Translations under genes and position numbers: made by a program
Shown: in pieces, positions 40,744-51,509 of the stretch
Layout of the letters: every line of letters starts with the position of its first letter
How positions within the stretch are numbered: position 1 is the first letter of the stretch
Notes under the pieces: model-generated
The model's database searches: none
The model's input: only the letters and a program-made list of their open reading frames with translations
Told to the model about the DNA's origin: nothing
NCBI GenBank assembly: GCA_905250125.1
Contig: CAJNOL010000052.1
Coordinates: 186,772 to 250,771 of the forward strand
From: Rotaria sordida
Lineage: Eukaryota > Rotifera > Eurotatoria > Philodinida > Philodinidae
DNA: 64,000 nt
Direction: 5' to 3'

Positions 40744-40962
40744 ATGGTTAACGTCGTAAAAGGTTCATTAATTAAATGTGATCCAGCTGTAAAACAATAT
40801 TTAGTTTATTTAGATGAAACATTAGCTTTTGGTGAAAAATTTATTTTACATAATTTAGATGAACAACATTTATTTGTTCAAATATCAGCTGTACCAATGA
40901 TTAAAGAAAAATTACAAGAACAAATTGATAAAATATCTTATGATTCAGCTCAAACAAAATAA
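40744..40962 (+). CDS. GTF2H5: TFIIH subunit 5 (p8/TTDA)
   Basis: Smallest subunit of general transcription and repair factor TFIIH; stabilises the complex and stimulates the XPB translocase in nucleotide excision repair. Single-exon 72 aa protein, the family's usual size (about 71). It starts MVNVVKGSLIKCDPAVKQYL, and the blocks LDETLAFGEKFILHNLDEQHLFV and the Ile/Leu/Glu-rich C-terminal helix match the family over its full length. A TTTTTCAG acceptor ends three bases before the ATG (exon from 40742), so the transcript has either a 5'UTR intron or a trans-spliced leader. The stop codon is only 12 bases from the ATG of a broken SNRNP25 copy, suggesting they were once co-transcribed. Confidence 0.95.
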   Translation: MVNVVKGSLIKCDPAVKQYLVYLDETLAFGEKFILHNLDEQHLFVQISAVPMIKEKLQEQIDKISYDSAQTK

Positions 40963-40974
40963 AAAAAGAAAAAT

Positions 40975-41327
40975 ATGTCTCATGAAAAATTTATTTCAAA
41001 TATTTATTCTCGTTTATCAACAATAATATCCTCTGATCCATTATTATCTGATATAAATTATCATCCATCAAAAATTTCTTTTTCAAAATTAAATCAACTT
41101 AAACAAGAACAATTTATAAATCAGAAGAAGCTCGTGTATATCAATTAAAAAGAACTATCAAAGAAATATTTTCTAATAAAAATATCTATTGGAAAAGTAT
41201 TTGGAAAAGATATACATTAGCTACTCATCATCACCAACAATTAATTAATGATAATCGACGTATTAAATATTATGGAGTCTATAACAACTCGGAACTCTTT
41301 TTTATTCGTTGACGTCGATTAAAATAA
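40975..41327 (+). pseudogene. SNRNP25: broken copy of U11/U12 snRNP 25 kDa protein gene
   Basis: The intact protein is a ubiquitin-fold component of the minor (U12-type) spliceosome. Frame 1 from ATG 40975 gives MSHEKFISNIYSRL and SSDPLLSDINYHPSK, then stops at 41148. The family's C-terminal part continues in another frame from about 41121: VYQLKRTIKEIF, YWKSIWKRYTLA, then INDNRRIKYYGVYNNSELFFIR, reaching a TGA at 41310-41312, after which the expected basic end (RRLK) runs on to TAA at 41325-41327. So there is a frameshift, a missing segment of about 30 residues at the junction (the first strands of the ubiquitin fold), and a late nonsense codon. No GT-AG intron explains the break. Confidence 0.75.
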
Positions 41328-43110
41328 TTTTATTTTTGCCAAAAAAAAAAAAATAAACATAATCATTGAAAACTTCGAATGAAAAGAATTTTGTTTATTT
41401 AATCATTTATGTAGATATTCTTTTTTCTGACTCATTTATTGTGTTCTATCATTTCAAAGAAATAGTAGGATCATATGATTGAATAATCAATGAAATATAT
41501 ATATATATATATATTAGAAAAACATTTTAGACAAATATATTAATACACAATTTCATCAAGAATATTAATGAGTGTTGTATAATGAATGAATTGTTTTGCT
41601 TTTCTATCTTTTAGCTGTTTAATAATCGTTATTTTTTAATTTAGTACTATTTAGATCCTAGCTAACACCAATTATTATTTTCGATTGGTTCAAACCTCTA
41701 AAAAACATTCTAACGATTCAAGTGAACATATTTATTTGACTAGAATTAAATTCTGTATCCGATGGTAGAAAAATCAAAATTTGATAGAACAAGTTTGATA
41801 TGTAAAAAAATTATTTCTCTTCATGAATATAAAAATAGAATCAAGAATTAATTCCTAACTTTATATGCTCCTCAACAAACATGTTCAGAGCTATGCTAAG
41901 GTCATAAACATACAGAACAAAAATTTTTTATCTTTTGATGTATAATACTTTACTCTTAGCATTGATCTTAATGTGAACATACTTAATATCATTTTTTATT
42001 AATACAACTATAGGAAATTGTAGTTGGACAATACAATACATGTTCATTCGATGAAGTTTACACTGACAAGGAAAGTCTATTTCAAAGACAACATTGACAG
42101 GTTTTTTTAGAGAATTTGATGTTCTATTTGATGAGATCAACAGTATAACTTAATATAAATATAAAATATCGAAATTAAAAATCGAATATTTATTATCGGA
42201 TACCAATTATTTTATTATTAATAATTCTCTATATAACACCATCTTATAAATATGATTTAGTTTATTAGAAAAGCAAAGTCATTAGTTTTTTTTTAATTGT
42301 TTTTGTTTTCGAAAACAAAAAAAACTAAATAGCTCAAAATTTGACTTAAAACATTAAGAATATTATTTTTGAAAATAAAATCAATTACATCTTGATAAAA
42401 AATAAAATAGTGAGTCATATTATACGTATTTCAAATCATTTTGAGCAAACATCTTGATAGTTATGATGTTTGAGAAAAACTTTATCAAGAATGATATATT
42501 ATATTATTATGTATTGAGGAAAAAAAATCATCTCAATTGATTAAAGTCATCTCTGCTATTTGTGAAACTTTGTAGTTTATATATCAAGATAAGTTTGAAA
42601 ATTAAAGTTTAAAAAATAATTTATTTTCTATTGATTTCTCAACATATAAAAACACAATGACATCAATGACAATTGTTATTATCCTATGTACTTAAAAGTG
42701 CATAGATATTATATAAAAAAAAGTGCATTCATTACAGAAATCTAGGAAACAAACTTATATAAAGAAGTTGAAAATCCTCAAAGGAAAATGAAATTCTTCT
42801 ATAAGTATGTGTTAATTAGACGATATTATTAACCATGTAAATCATAAAGTTTATTAAAAACAAAAAAAACATGAAACAGTTTTAACTGTTACAAAAAAAA
42901 GCATGAAACAAAAGAAAAAAACATGAAACCGTTTTAACTGTTAAAAAAAGTTTTTTTTTTATTTGTTTGTAATCACAAACTTATTTGAGACCCAAACCTA
43001 TCAAAAATAAAATTTGTTTATAATGTTATTATAAAGAAGCACTTACGGTGAAAATGAATTTTATTTTTCAAATAAGTTAAATATTCGATTCTTGCCGTTA
43101 TATAGTCAAT
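41328..43110. other. AT-rich stretch without a recognised gene
   Basis: Contains a TA run at 41496-41513 and tandem poly-A-linked copies of an ATGAAAC-GTTTTAACTGTTA phrase near 42870-42945. No coding exon is supported. Confidence 0.5.
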
Positions 43111-43841
43111 CCCTAGAGAAAGTACTGAGTTCAGGGTACCCATGTACTGAGAAAGGCCTAGCAGGGTACCCAATATGGGTACTTCAAAAATTCTCAGTAA
43201 TTATACTGATGTAGGTACTGAGTGTGGTTCCCATAAAAGTACGCTCACTTAACAAGTACTTGTATGGGTACTCGCATCTGTAATTTTACTGAGGCAACCT
43301 ATACAGGGTACCCTATATTTGTCGCGTTCTGTGTAGCGACTATTCATTCACCGTTTTCTTTTTCACGCACGGCTACATATAAACAACTGAGTAAGACATA
43401 AGAAATTAATCTATTTTCATACTAGTTTTTTCTAGATTATTTCTTGACTATCTCTTAGTCGAGAACATGCCGATCTTGATCGTAGATTAAGAGCGGACTA
43501 CTCCAAAGTGATCTGATGGATGCCTGATCAACTCAAGTCGGGTCAGATGCCGGGATTGTACCTGCTAAGTTTTCGGAATTGAAAAAATTAAATTGAATAA
43601 AATTGAAAAAAAAACGTAGTAAATTGCTTTGAGAGAAACAAAAATTAAAAAAAGTTAAAGGTCAGGTTCGATCCTGAACACACTGAAATTTTTGTAACAG
43701 GGTACCTAGAAATACTATACAATAGTGCCTAATTGAGTACCTGATCAGTACCTTCAAGTACTTTGGTACTCAAAAGTTCCTGTGACATACTGGTAACAGG
43801 GTACTTTTTCGGGTACCCTTAACTTAGTACATTCTCTAGGG
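43111..43841. mobile_element. inverted-repeat element with CCCTAGAGAA termini
   Basis: The ends are an imperfect inverted repeat: CCCTAGAGAAAGTACTGAGT at the left and its counterpart ending TTCTCTAGGG at 43841, about 32 bp of clear match including GGGTACCC. The subterminal 200 bp on both sides are packed with GGTAC/GTACC motifs (GGGTACCC, GTACTGAG, AGTACTT). The 300 bp centre is AT-rich and non-coding. At 731 bp with no open frame this is non-autonomous. I see no target-site duplication in the flanking bases. Confidence 0.8.
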
Positions 43842-45166
43842 AAGTTGTTTAGTTCGCCATTTCATTTCCAAATTAAATAACGTTTCATCAAAAGATTGAT
43901 GCGTCGCTTGTTCTCCTTGTCTGTTCATAATATCATATTGCTTTTTTACATTCTTTACGTTTTTCTGTCAATCTATTAATCTAAAACAAAGATATTACTA
44001 TGGCTCAAAATAATGATGAGAAACTATCTAACTTCATCACTATAACTGCCTTGACCAACATTGATGTTTGAAGTCATACCAAAAAAAAATCGATGATTTG
44101 GTATAAAATATTTGGTCAAAATTTGTAATAACAAAAATCAATTAAAATTTTTTCGGTGCAAGCATAATAGTATAGAAAAGAAAGTGTGGTTGTTTACATA
44201 TTTATTTAATTTTTAGTTACGTAACATCCAATCATTACTACACAGAATTTCGAATCGCAATTATCCTCCATTTAATTTTAATTCGCTAATATAAATCTTT
44301 GGCGCCCTTTGATCTAGAATGTGAACATGTCACACGCATTAAATATTTTTGAATAAATTTTTAAATGATACATTACGAAAAGTTGAATTGATTTTTTTAA
44401 AATATTATAGAAAACAAATTGTTATTTTTTGTTATTCTTTGCTCAATAAATAAAAATTCTTGATAGATCATCACTTGTAAGTTACTTATTTATACTTTTT
44501 AATGTTTTTAATTAAATATTTTCTCACGAAAACTTTTAAATCAATAATTAAGCATTTTATAATCAAAATATATTTGTTCAAAAGCATATGAAATTAATCG
44601 AATATGAAAAGTATTTTTATTCTATTCATTAAAGTTATACATTTCATCGAACATAGATTTGCTAATGAGATTGAACATGATGTTTAACTGGGAAGAGCAT
44701 TCGTTTTTGCTTGACTTTATTTCATCTAAAGATAGACATTAAAAGAGAAGGGACAAACTGTTGTTATTGTAGATATACCTATATATATAAATTCGATTCA
44801 GTAGAAACTTTTTATGAGACGAACTATGTTCTATGTCACCTAATGGAAATATTCAAAGATAAATGAAATAATCATGATGATGTACTAATTGAGCAATATC
44901 AATTAAAGAAAATCAATGTGAAGTTATAACATAGATGAAATATATGTTACCAGATGATCTCAATTTAATGCAATAAAATTATAGAAGAAACAATTTTAAC
45001 TTTATTCTCTTTAAATAAACATATTATCAGAGATTTAAACACAAGCAAATTAAATATAAACATTGCCAGTTTTATCAAAAATTACAAAATGAAGTGTCAC
45101 AAAATTGTATCTTGTAATCAAACAAAGGCCAGAGGCATAAATATTAAGCAAAGAAATATATCAAAG
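43842..45166. other. AT-rich stretch without a recognised gene
   Basis: No splice-consistent coding sequence seen. The right end is the 3' flank of the small minus-strand gene. Confidence 0.5.
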
Positions 45167-45512
45167 CTAAGCTGCAGCTTTTGATGCTTCAATTCGATCT
45201 TCTTCGGCCACTTCTTCAACAATCTGTTGACAAAAAAACCAATCCTGTAAATGAACAAATTTCAATATCGACTAGACAGAACAAAAAAATACTAACCGAC
45301 AAATTTATATGAAAATTAAAATCATCAATATTCCATTGTTTGGCTATTCTTTCAATTTCCATCATTTCGGGGAACTTGTTCATTATATAATCTAATTTGA
45401 GTAATTTTCTACTAAGAATGAATATATAACATGAATACTTACATTGACGTAAATATTGAAGTTGTTCGTTGGTTACATTCTTTTCCAGGTTTGAGACCTC
45501 TAAATAAGCCAT
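45167..45512 (-). CDS. small three-exon protein of unknown function
   Basis: Exons 45443-45512, 45297-45391 and 45167-45244 join in frame to an 80 aa protein starting MAYLEVSNLEKNVTNEQLQY and ending EASKAAA. A second acceptor 21 bp into the last exon (45223) also keeps frame and gives 73 aa; its T-rich tract makes it equally good. The protein is helical and acidic at the C-terminus. The order LEKNVTNEQLQYLRQ, then FPEMMEIERIAKQWN, then a WFF faintly resembles a degenerate homeodomain-like three-helix unit, but the spacing is wrong and I do not assign it. Strong GTAAGT donor after exon 1 supports a real gene. Confidence 0.55.
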
Positions 45513-46742
45513 TATTTTTATGACTATTTTCAGGAAAAAAAAATTGAACGGAATGCAAATGAATCTCAAACCTAAGAAACTTCCGATATAGTTAACATTT
45601 AATGTTGGTTGTTATTATCACTTGATTTTTACATATGAAAAAGAATTTTATAATTGTTTTTTCCTTTTGATTGGCACTTAAAGCAATCTAATCATTAACT
45701 GAAAAGTCATTTATTGATTTGTCATTCTAAAAATCCGTTATTTTTCTTTAGCGTTCTTAAGTCATATATTACAAATCAAACATTCAATATAACATTATTC
45801 ACAGGCAAATAATAAAGACAAAAAATAAAAATAATGAAACAAGCAAAGGCATCGCTTCATAAGTGGTCTTATTTTCCCTATCGAAGTCATTTTTTTTACA
45901 GGAACAAATCAAAAAAGAAAAAAAATTAAATTAAATCAAATTTATTTCATTATCTGAAGAACTGTTGGTTTTAGTAAGTGCTAGGAGTTTTTTTCAGTTG
46001 TCGTTTACATCAACATTATATTTGTCAGATTATAACTTATAATCTTTCTAGGTTTCCTCATTTTTTGAAATTAACATACCTCAATCTCTCATCAATATAT
46101 AAACTAATGTTCATCCTTTCCTCAAACATCAAGCAATTAAAATTTTTGTTTTTCTATGAAGTGTTCGAGTGATTACAATTATTTGAATAGACTATGATTT
46201 GTATTACTGCCTGATTTCTACGTGAAAGAGTCAGATATTTGTGGAGCATGTTATTTGCTAATGGATTCGATCATGAATAGAAATGATTTTTCTCGTATCT
46301 ATTTTTGTTGTATGATTTTGAGTTATACTTCACTTAGTAATGCACTGATATTATTAAAAGTAGTCAAGGATAGAATACATAAAAGTGAAAAGACAAGCTT
46401 AGTTGCTATTCATGTTAATCTAACAAACCAATAGATAAAATTTTTAGCTCTATAGATAACTTACTTGCAGCACAGTCAGCAATAAAATCCGAACTCCAAT
46501 AATAAACCATAACAAAAGTGAATAAGAGTCGATGTATTAAAGATATACACTCAGATATTGATGTATTACTTTCGATTAACAATTCTTAAATCAATATATA
46601 TATATTGCCTTCATGCATTGAAAAACATAAACAATCAAAAAGTGAACATGTCGAGCTTTGTTTCATGAATAGACGCATCAAACGAGCATTTTTTTTTTGT
46701 TATATATGAACATTTGAATGGCAATGAAATGACCTTGTCAAT
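45513..46742. other. AT-rich stretch before the assembly gap
   Basis: Two short plus-strand frames (45978-46172, 46222-46434) lack recognisable domains and look like chance. No gene supported. Confidence 0.45.
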
Positions 46743-46842
46743 NNNNNNNNNNNNNNNNNNNNNNNNNNNNNNNNNNNNNNNNNNNNNNNNNNNNNNNNNN
46801 NNNNNNNNNNNNNNNNNNNNNNNNNNNNNNNNNNNNNNNNNN
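46743..46842. other. assembly gap of 100 N
   Basis: Exactly 100 unknown bases, the conventional size for a scaffold gap of unknown length. The missing first exon of the downstream apyrase gene could lie in it. Confidence 1.
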
Positions 46843-46986
46843 TAATATGTTTGTCTAATTGCAGATCAACATGACGAAAAAAGGAGATTGCGCCTGAGAT
46901 ATTGTCTCGAGCAATACAATTTTTTTGTGCCTGAAGCACTACATATCAAAAAATAGTTTTCATTCTCATAAAAGACAAAAGTATTA

Positions 46987-47190
46987 ATGAATCATTTTAA
47001 TTATTTTAGAAAATTTGATGAATTTATTATTTCATATGTTTTAGATGCGCTGATGGATGACGTCGTTGCAGTGTCATTCTTGCAATCCGGGTTTTTTGGT
47101 TATGACAGTGGCTTTATTGCTCAGCTGTTTTCTCGTTTGGTTAATGCTAAGCCGAGTACGTTTCTTGTTTTCATTTTCGTTCTTTTTTAA
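46987..47190 (+). other. open frame of unusual composition, possibly an exon
   Basis: A 67-codon frame whose central part (47045-47160) is richer in GC than its surroundings and reads MDDVVAVSFLQSGFFGYDSG, then a hydrophobic end. A GTACGT donor follows AAGCCGA, but joining it there to the apyrase exon at 48006 breaks the frame. It could be a transposon remnant, part of an unrecognised gene, or a 5' exon with a different splice. Function unknown. Confidence 0.3.
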
Positions 47191-48005
47191 ATATAAGCAT
47201 TAAAATTACAAAAACAAAAATTTAGCTGATTCAATTGTAGCTTATATAAGCTATTAGTAAATAGAATTAAATTTTAGTATTGATAATTTACATATAATAT
47301 AATTTTTAAACATGATCTTAATCCAAAAATCGATCTAGTTATCTACAGTTTAGCTGATGCTCATCTAGATCTAGAATAAACTATACCTGTATAAAACATA
47401 TTGTTAGAAATAAAATTGATCAAAAGAAAATTTTGTAAATAGTAACTAGAATTTTGAAAGATTAATAACTTTCATTGTATCAGAATATATGTTGAACATT
47501 TCGTTTTGAAATCATTATGATCATTGAAAGAAATATATTTATAGAAGTGTATTAAAACTACAGCTATACATTAATATGTGTTAATATACTTTGTCAATGA
47601 ATATCAACATATAAATATATAGATAAGTTTTGAATCATTTTTTAATAATAAATCATCTATTTATGATCGTATATAAGATTTTACTTGTTTGAATTCATAA
47701 ATTACAATTGAATTGATATTGAATCGTTTAATTTTTGAGTATTTTTTTTTTTCTTTATTTATATATTAAGACAGAATTTATCGAATAAACGAGACAAATT
47801 TTAAGGATATTTAAATGATAATTAATCTTTTCAAAAAGAAACTATACTAATAAATAATAGACGATAAATATTCAACATTGATATTCTAATATTTATCAGT
47901 AAGAGAACAATTTTTCTTGGTTTTTTTTTCTAGATAAAAAAAGTTTGAGTGTTGTTTTTCTTTGTAATATTCCTCTTGTATGTTATTATGTATGTTTTCT
48001 CTTAG
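47191..48005. other. AT-rich sequence upstream of the first visible apyrase exon
   Basis: Likely intron or 5' flank. It ends with a good acceptor (TTTTCTCTTAG) at 48005. I found no in-frame initiating exon in it. Confidence 0.45.
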
Positions 48006-49616
48006 GCAAATCCAGCAGTAATCGAAACAATCGATCCAAAAGGTTTAATTAAAAGTCGAGAAATTATTCAAGGTGGTGATGCAGGTGGTGTTTATGTACC
48101 AAAAAAAATTGGAAATGAAGATCCTAATTTACATTATGGTATAGTAATTGATTGTGGAAGTAGCGGATCAAGACTTTATATTTACATATGGCCAGAACAT
48201 TCAGGAAAAGAAAATGAATTATTACAAATAAAGCAGTTACTTGATAAGGAAGGGAAACCAGTTGTAAAGAAACTTGAGCCAGGTTGGATTTATTGTTTTT
48301 TTTTGTAAATTAATTTAATAATTCGATTTTTTTTTCTATTAGGTCTTTCATCAATGGCAAAAACACCAGACAATGCAACTGAATATTTGAAATCTCTATT
48401 AGGTAAAATATTATCTCTTAAAAATTTCGATGATTAAAAAATATTCTTTTAGATTTTGCTGCAGAAACTATACCACCAGATAAACATCGTGATACTCCAT
48501 GTAAGTTTAAAAGATACATTTCATTCTTTTTTATTATTTATTCTATTTTGTTTTTCTTAAGTATATATATTTGCAACAGCTGGTCTTCGCTTTTTAACGC
48601 CAGAGTATGAATAATTAAATATGTTTTTTCTATTTATATATATCAGAGGTGTCCACAGAGTACGTTCTTTTGTCCTGTCCTGCCGTAGTTGCCTATCGTG
48701 ACCTGCCCTAAAAAACATTGTAATTCAAATTTTTTTCCTATCCTGCCCCGCTCTGTGATGCAGAACAGGGCAGGACGCCCTACAGAATAAAACGAATATT
48801 TTAATGTCTGTTTTTTAAACCAGTAGTCAAATTCCTTTTTGTTGATTCATTATTTAAAATACAAAATTTTGTTTTTCTCTTTGTACAAGTCGTTGTAATC
48901 GGTCATATGTATATGATGAAGTGACACCAGCAGTAGAAATAATTGAGGAGGACAAGACAAAAATCTCAGTTTCATTAACACATTCGAGGCTATGTGACCC
49001 ACCGATGGATCATACGATAAGTCGGTCAATAGCTCATTTATTGCAGAAAAAATTGACGATCTCTGCCGTACTTTGACCGAAGGGATTGATTCTTCTGCTA
49101 TTGATTAAGCAATCTTCATAGCTCATATTCATAAGAGAAAGGTCGACAAAAATCATTTTTGAAGTACTACAATTGCCATAGACAAAGAAATGAAACCTTT
49201 CACAAATTATGAAACGACAATATTCATGTTGTCGCGAATGTGTTAACGGAAAAGAAATAGGAAATGTTGAGATGTAAATCAGTAGATAATGATATTGATC
49301 GAATAATTTTTGTTTGTGTTTGCCATATTGAAGTAAACGAAGATGACAAACAATTAGAAATATATGTTCATTGTTATGATTTTCTTTTTCTTTGTATTAC
49401 TTTGATTGGACTTTACGTTCATTATATGAATATAATAGTCTTTGATATCACTTGATAATGTCATCTACATTGCTTATCTCATTCTTCGCATTGTTGAGAC
49501 AAATCAAAACGCTCTTATTTCCAAAACAAAAGTTAGTATGTGGAATTTTCAGGACATGGAGATATCGTCCTGCTGTGTCCTGTTGTTCTGCTATCTCTGC
49601 CCTGTCCTGTGGACAC

Positions 49617-49647
<31 letters not shown>

Positions 49648-51509
49648 GTTTCTTTAGTGAACAAAAAAAGTTACTTGAAGATTTATTTAATGATATTGTA
49701 CGAGATTATCGTTTTCTAATTGAAAAAACTCATATTCAAGTTATTCCGGGAAAATTAGAAGGTATTTATAGTTGGATAGCAATTAATTATGTACTTGGTC
49801 GTTTTCAAAGTAATAGTACCGATTCGAGTAAGATTCATATAATTGAATAATTAAAAAATAATATTTTAACTTTATTAATCTAATATTTAGTATCTGTAAC
49901 TAATGGTCAAACAATATCTATCTCAAAAAAACGACCATCAACTGTTGGTATTCTTGATATGGGTGGTGCATCAGCTCAAATAGCTTGTAAGTTTTTCTAT
50001 TTATTGATAGAAAAAGAAAAAAGAATACAAAATATTTATATATTTCTTCTACTTTTTTTTTCTTATAGTTGAAGTTTCACCAGATGTAAGTTTAATCGTT
50101 TCTTATTTATTTATTTTACATGATTATTTATCAATTTCTTTTCAGACATCAATAGAAGGTGAAGAAATAGCAGAATTTTCTTTAGGTTATGATGAAGATC
50201 AGGAAGTATTTAAATATAGAATATATGTTACAACATTTCTTGGTTATGGTGCAAATAAAGCATTTGAGAAATATATTGAACGAATTATTTCTATAGCTCT
50301 TAAGTAAATTTAATTCAAACGATTTATATATATATATATATATTTATATATAAAATAATATTTTAGTGCATCAACATCAAATTCATCTCATATTTTAATT
50401 GATGATGCTGATTGTTTACCTCATGGTTATTCAGCAAATTATATACGAAATAATAAAACAATAACAGTAATAGGTGAAGGTGATTTTCATAGTTGTGCCA
50501 AACATTTAGTTACATTACTTAATTTAAATGCAACATGTAAACGAAAACCATGTTCACTTAATGGAGTTTATCAACCAACAATTAATTATGAATCACAAGA
50601 TTTCTATGGTTTTTCAGAATTTTGGTATACGATGGAAGGTTTGATAAAAAAAAAGAAAAAAATTCTATTTAAATTATTTTTATTCTATTTTAAAGATATT
50701 TTAAAAATCGGTGGACCTTATACACGATTAGCTTTTCTCAATGCTTCAAATGTAAGTAAAATAAAATATGAATCAAATAAAAAATTAATGTTTTCTATAT
50801 TAGAATTATTGCAATTCAAAATGGGCTGATATTCGACGATGGTATACAGACAGATTATTTCCAAAAGCTGATCTAAATCGTGTACTGTAAGAATTTTGTT
50901 TTTTATTGATTTATTAGAAAAATCATAGAATTAATTGAATTTTATATTTAGATTACAATGTTTTAAATCTGCTTGGCTTTATGCATTCCTTCATGATGGT
51001 CTTAAATTTCCTATTAATTATGAACGGTTACGTTCAGCTTCATTGGTTAATAATAATGATGTTCAATGGACATTAGGTGCTATCCTTTATAAAACTCGTT
51101 TCCTTCCATTAAGGTTGTATTAAATTTTTATTTTTTAGTATAAAAATTTATTGTTTTTTTTTTTAAATACTTTTGTAGAGCAATTAATCAAGTAAAAAGT
51201 ACAATACATTATCGACGAACACATACAGATTCAACAGCAATGATTATTTTAATATGTTCAATGTTATTATTATGTGTATTAATATTTTATCGAAAAATAT
51301 TACGAGCTAAAATTCGAACATTCTTCTATCGTCGTAATGGTCTTCATCTGTCATCATCAAGTAGTAATTTTAATCAACGTTATCAATTATTAACATCAAT
51401 TGTTATTGATGATTCACCATCTTTATCATATACATATACAAGTGGAAAAGCATTACAAACATCATCATCATCATCATCTTTATATAATGAACGATTGAGA
51501 AGTGTTTGA
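48006..51509 (+). CDS. ENTPD4: ectonucleoside triphosphate diphosphohydrolase, ENTPD4/7 type (5' end missing)
   Basis: Golgi/lysosomal-type apyrase that hydrolyses nucleoside di- and triphosphates in the organelle lumen. Exons: 48006-48282, 48343-48402, 48453-48500, 48562-48604, 49658-49827, 49891-49986, 50069-50085, 50146-50303, 50367-50638, 50696-50751, 50804-50886, 50952-51113, 51179-51509; 590 aa in frame. Apyrase conserved regions are visible in order: DCGSSGSR, ATAGLR, GKLEGIYSWI with the catalytic Glu, LDMGGASAQI, and FYGFSEFWY. QCFKSAW and VQWTLGAILYKTRFLPLR are specific to ENTPD4/7. A C-terminal transmembrane helix (about STAMIILICSMLLLCVLIFY) is present. The N-terminal signal anchor is not in the exons seen; exon 48006 begins in phase 0 after an acceptor with no usable ATG. 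One exon is only 17 bp. Intron 48605-49657 carries a transposon. Confidence 0.93.
48644..49621. mobile_element. hAT-like DNA transposon, non-autonomous or decayed, in an ENTPD intron
   Basis: Ends are inverted: CAGAGGTGTCCACAG at 48644 and its counterpart CTGTGGACACCTCTG ending 49621. CAGAGGTG termini are typical of hAT elements. The flanking 8 bases are ATATATAT on both sides, the hAT duplication length, though the site is a TA microsatellite so this is weak. Subterminal repeats of the type GTCCTGTCCTGCC occur at both ends. The interior (about 48900-49110) is denser in GC and shows short coding-like pieces such as IDDLCRTLTEGIDSSAID broken by frameshifts, but no recognisable transposase core. 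Confidence 0.75.
49622..49648. repeat. TA microsatellite
   Basis: Alternating AT run immediately right of the hAT-like element; a shorter one is immediately left of it. A similar run lies at 50327-50350. Confidence 0.9.

Noticed and set aside
43663-43676. GGTTCGATCC, resembling a tRNA T-arm/B box
   Set aside because: The 60 bases upstream are A-rich with no D-arm, anticodon stem or acceptor match; it lies inside the inverted-repeat element.
46700-46939. Minus-strand frame across the N gap
   Set aside because: About 34 of its codons are unknown bases, so it is not evidence of coding.
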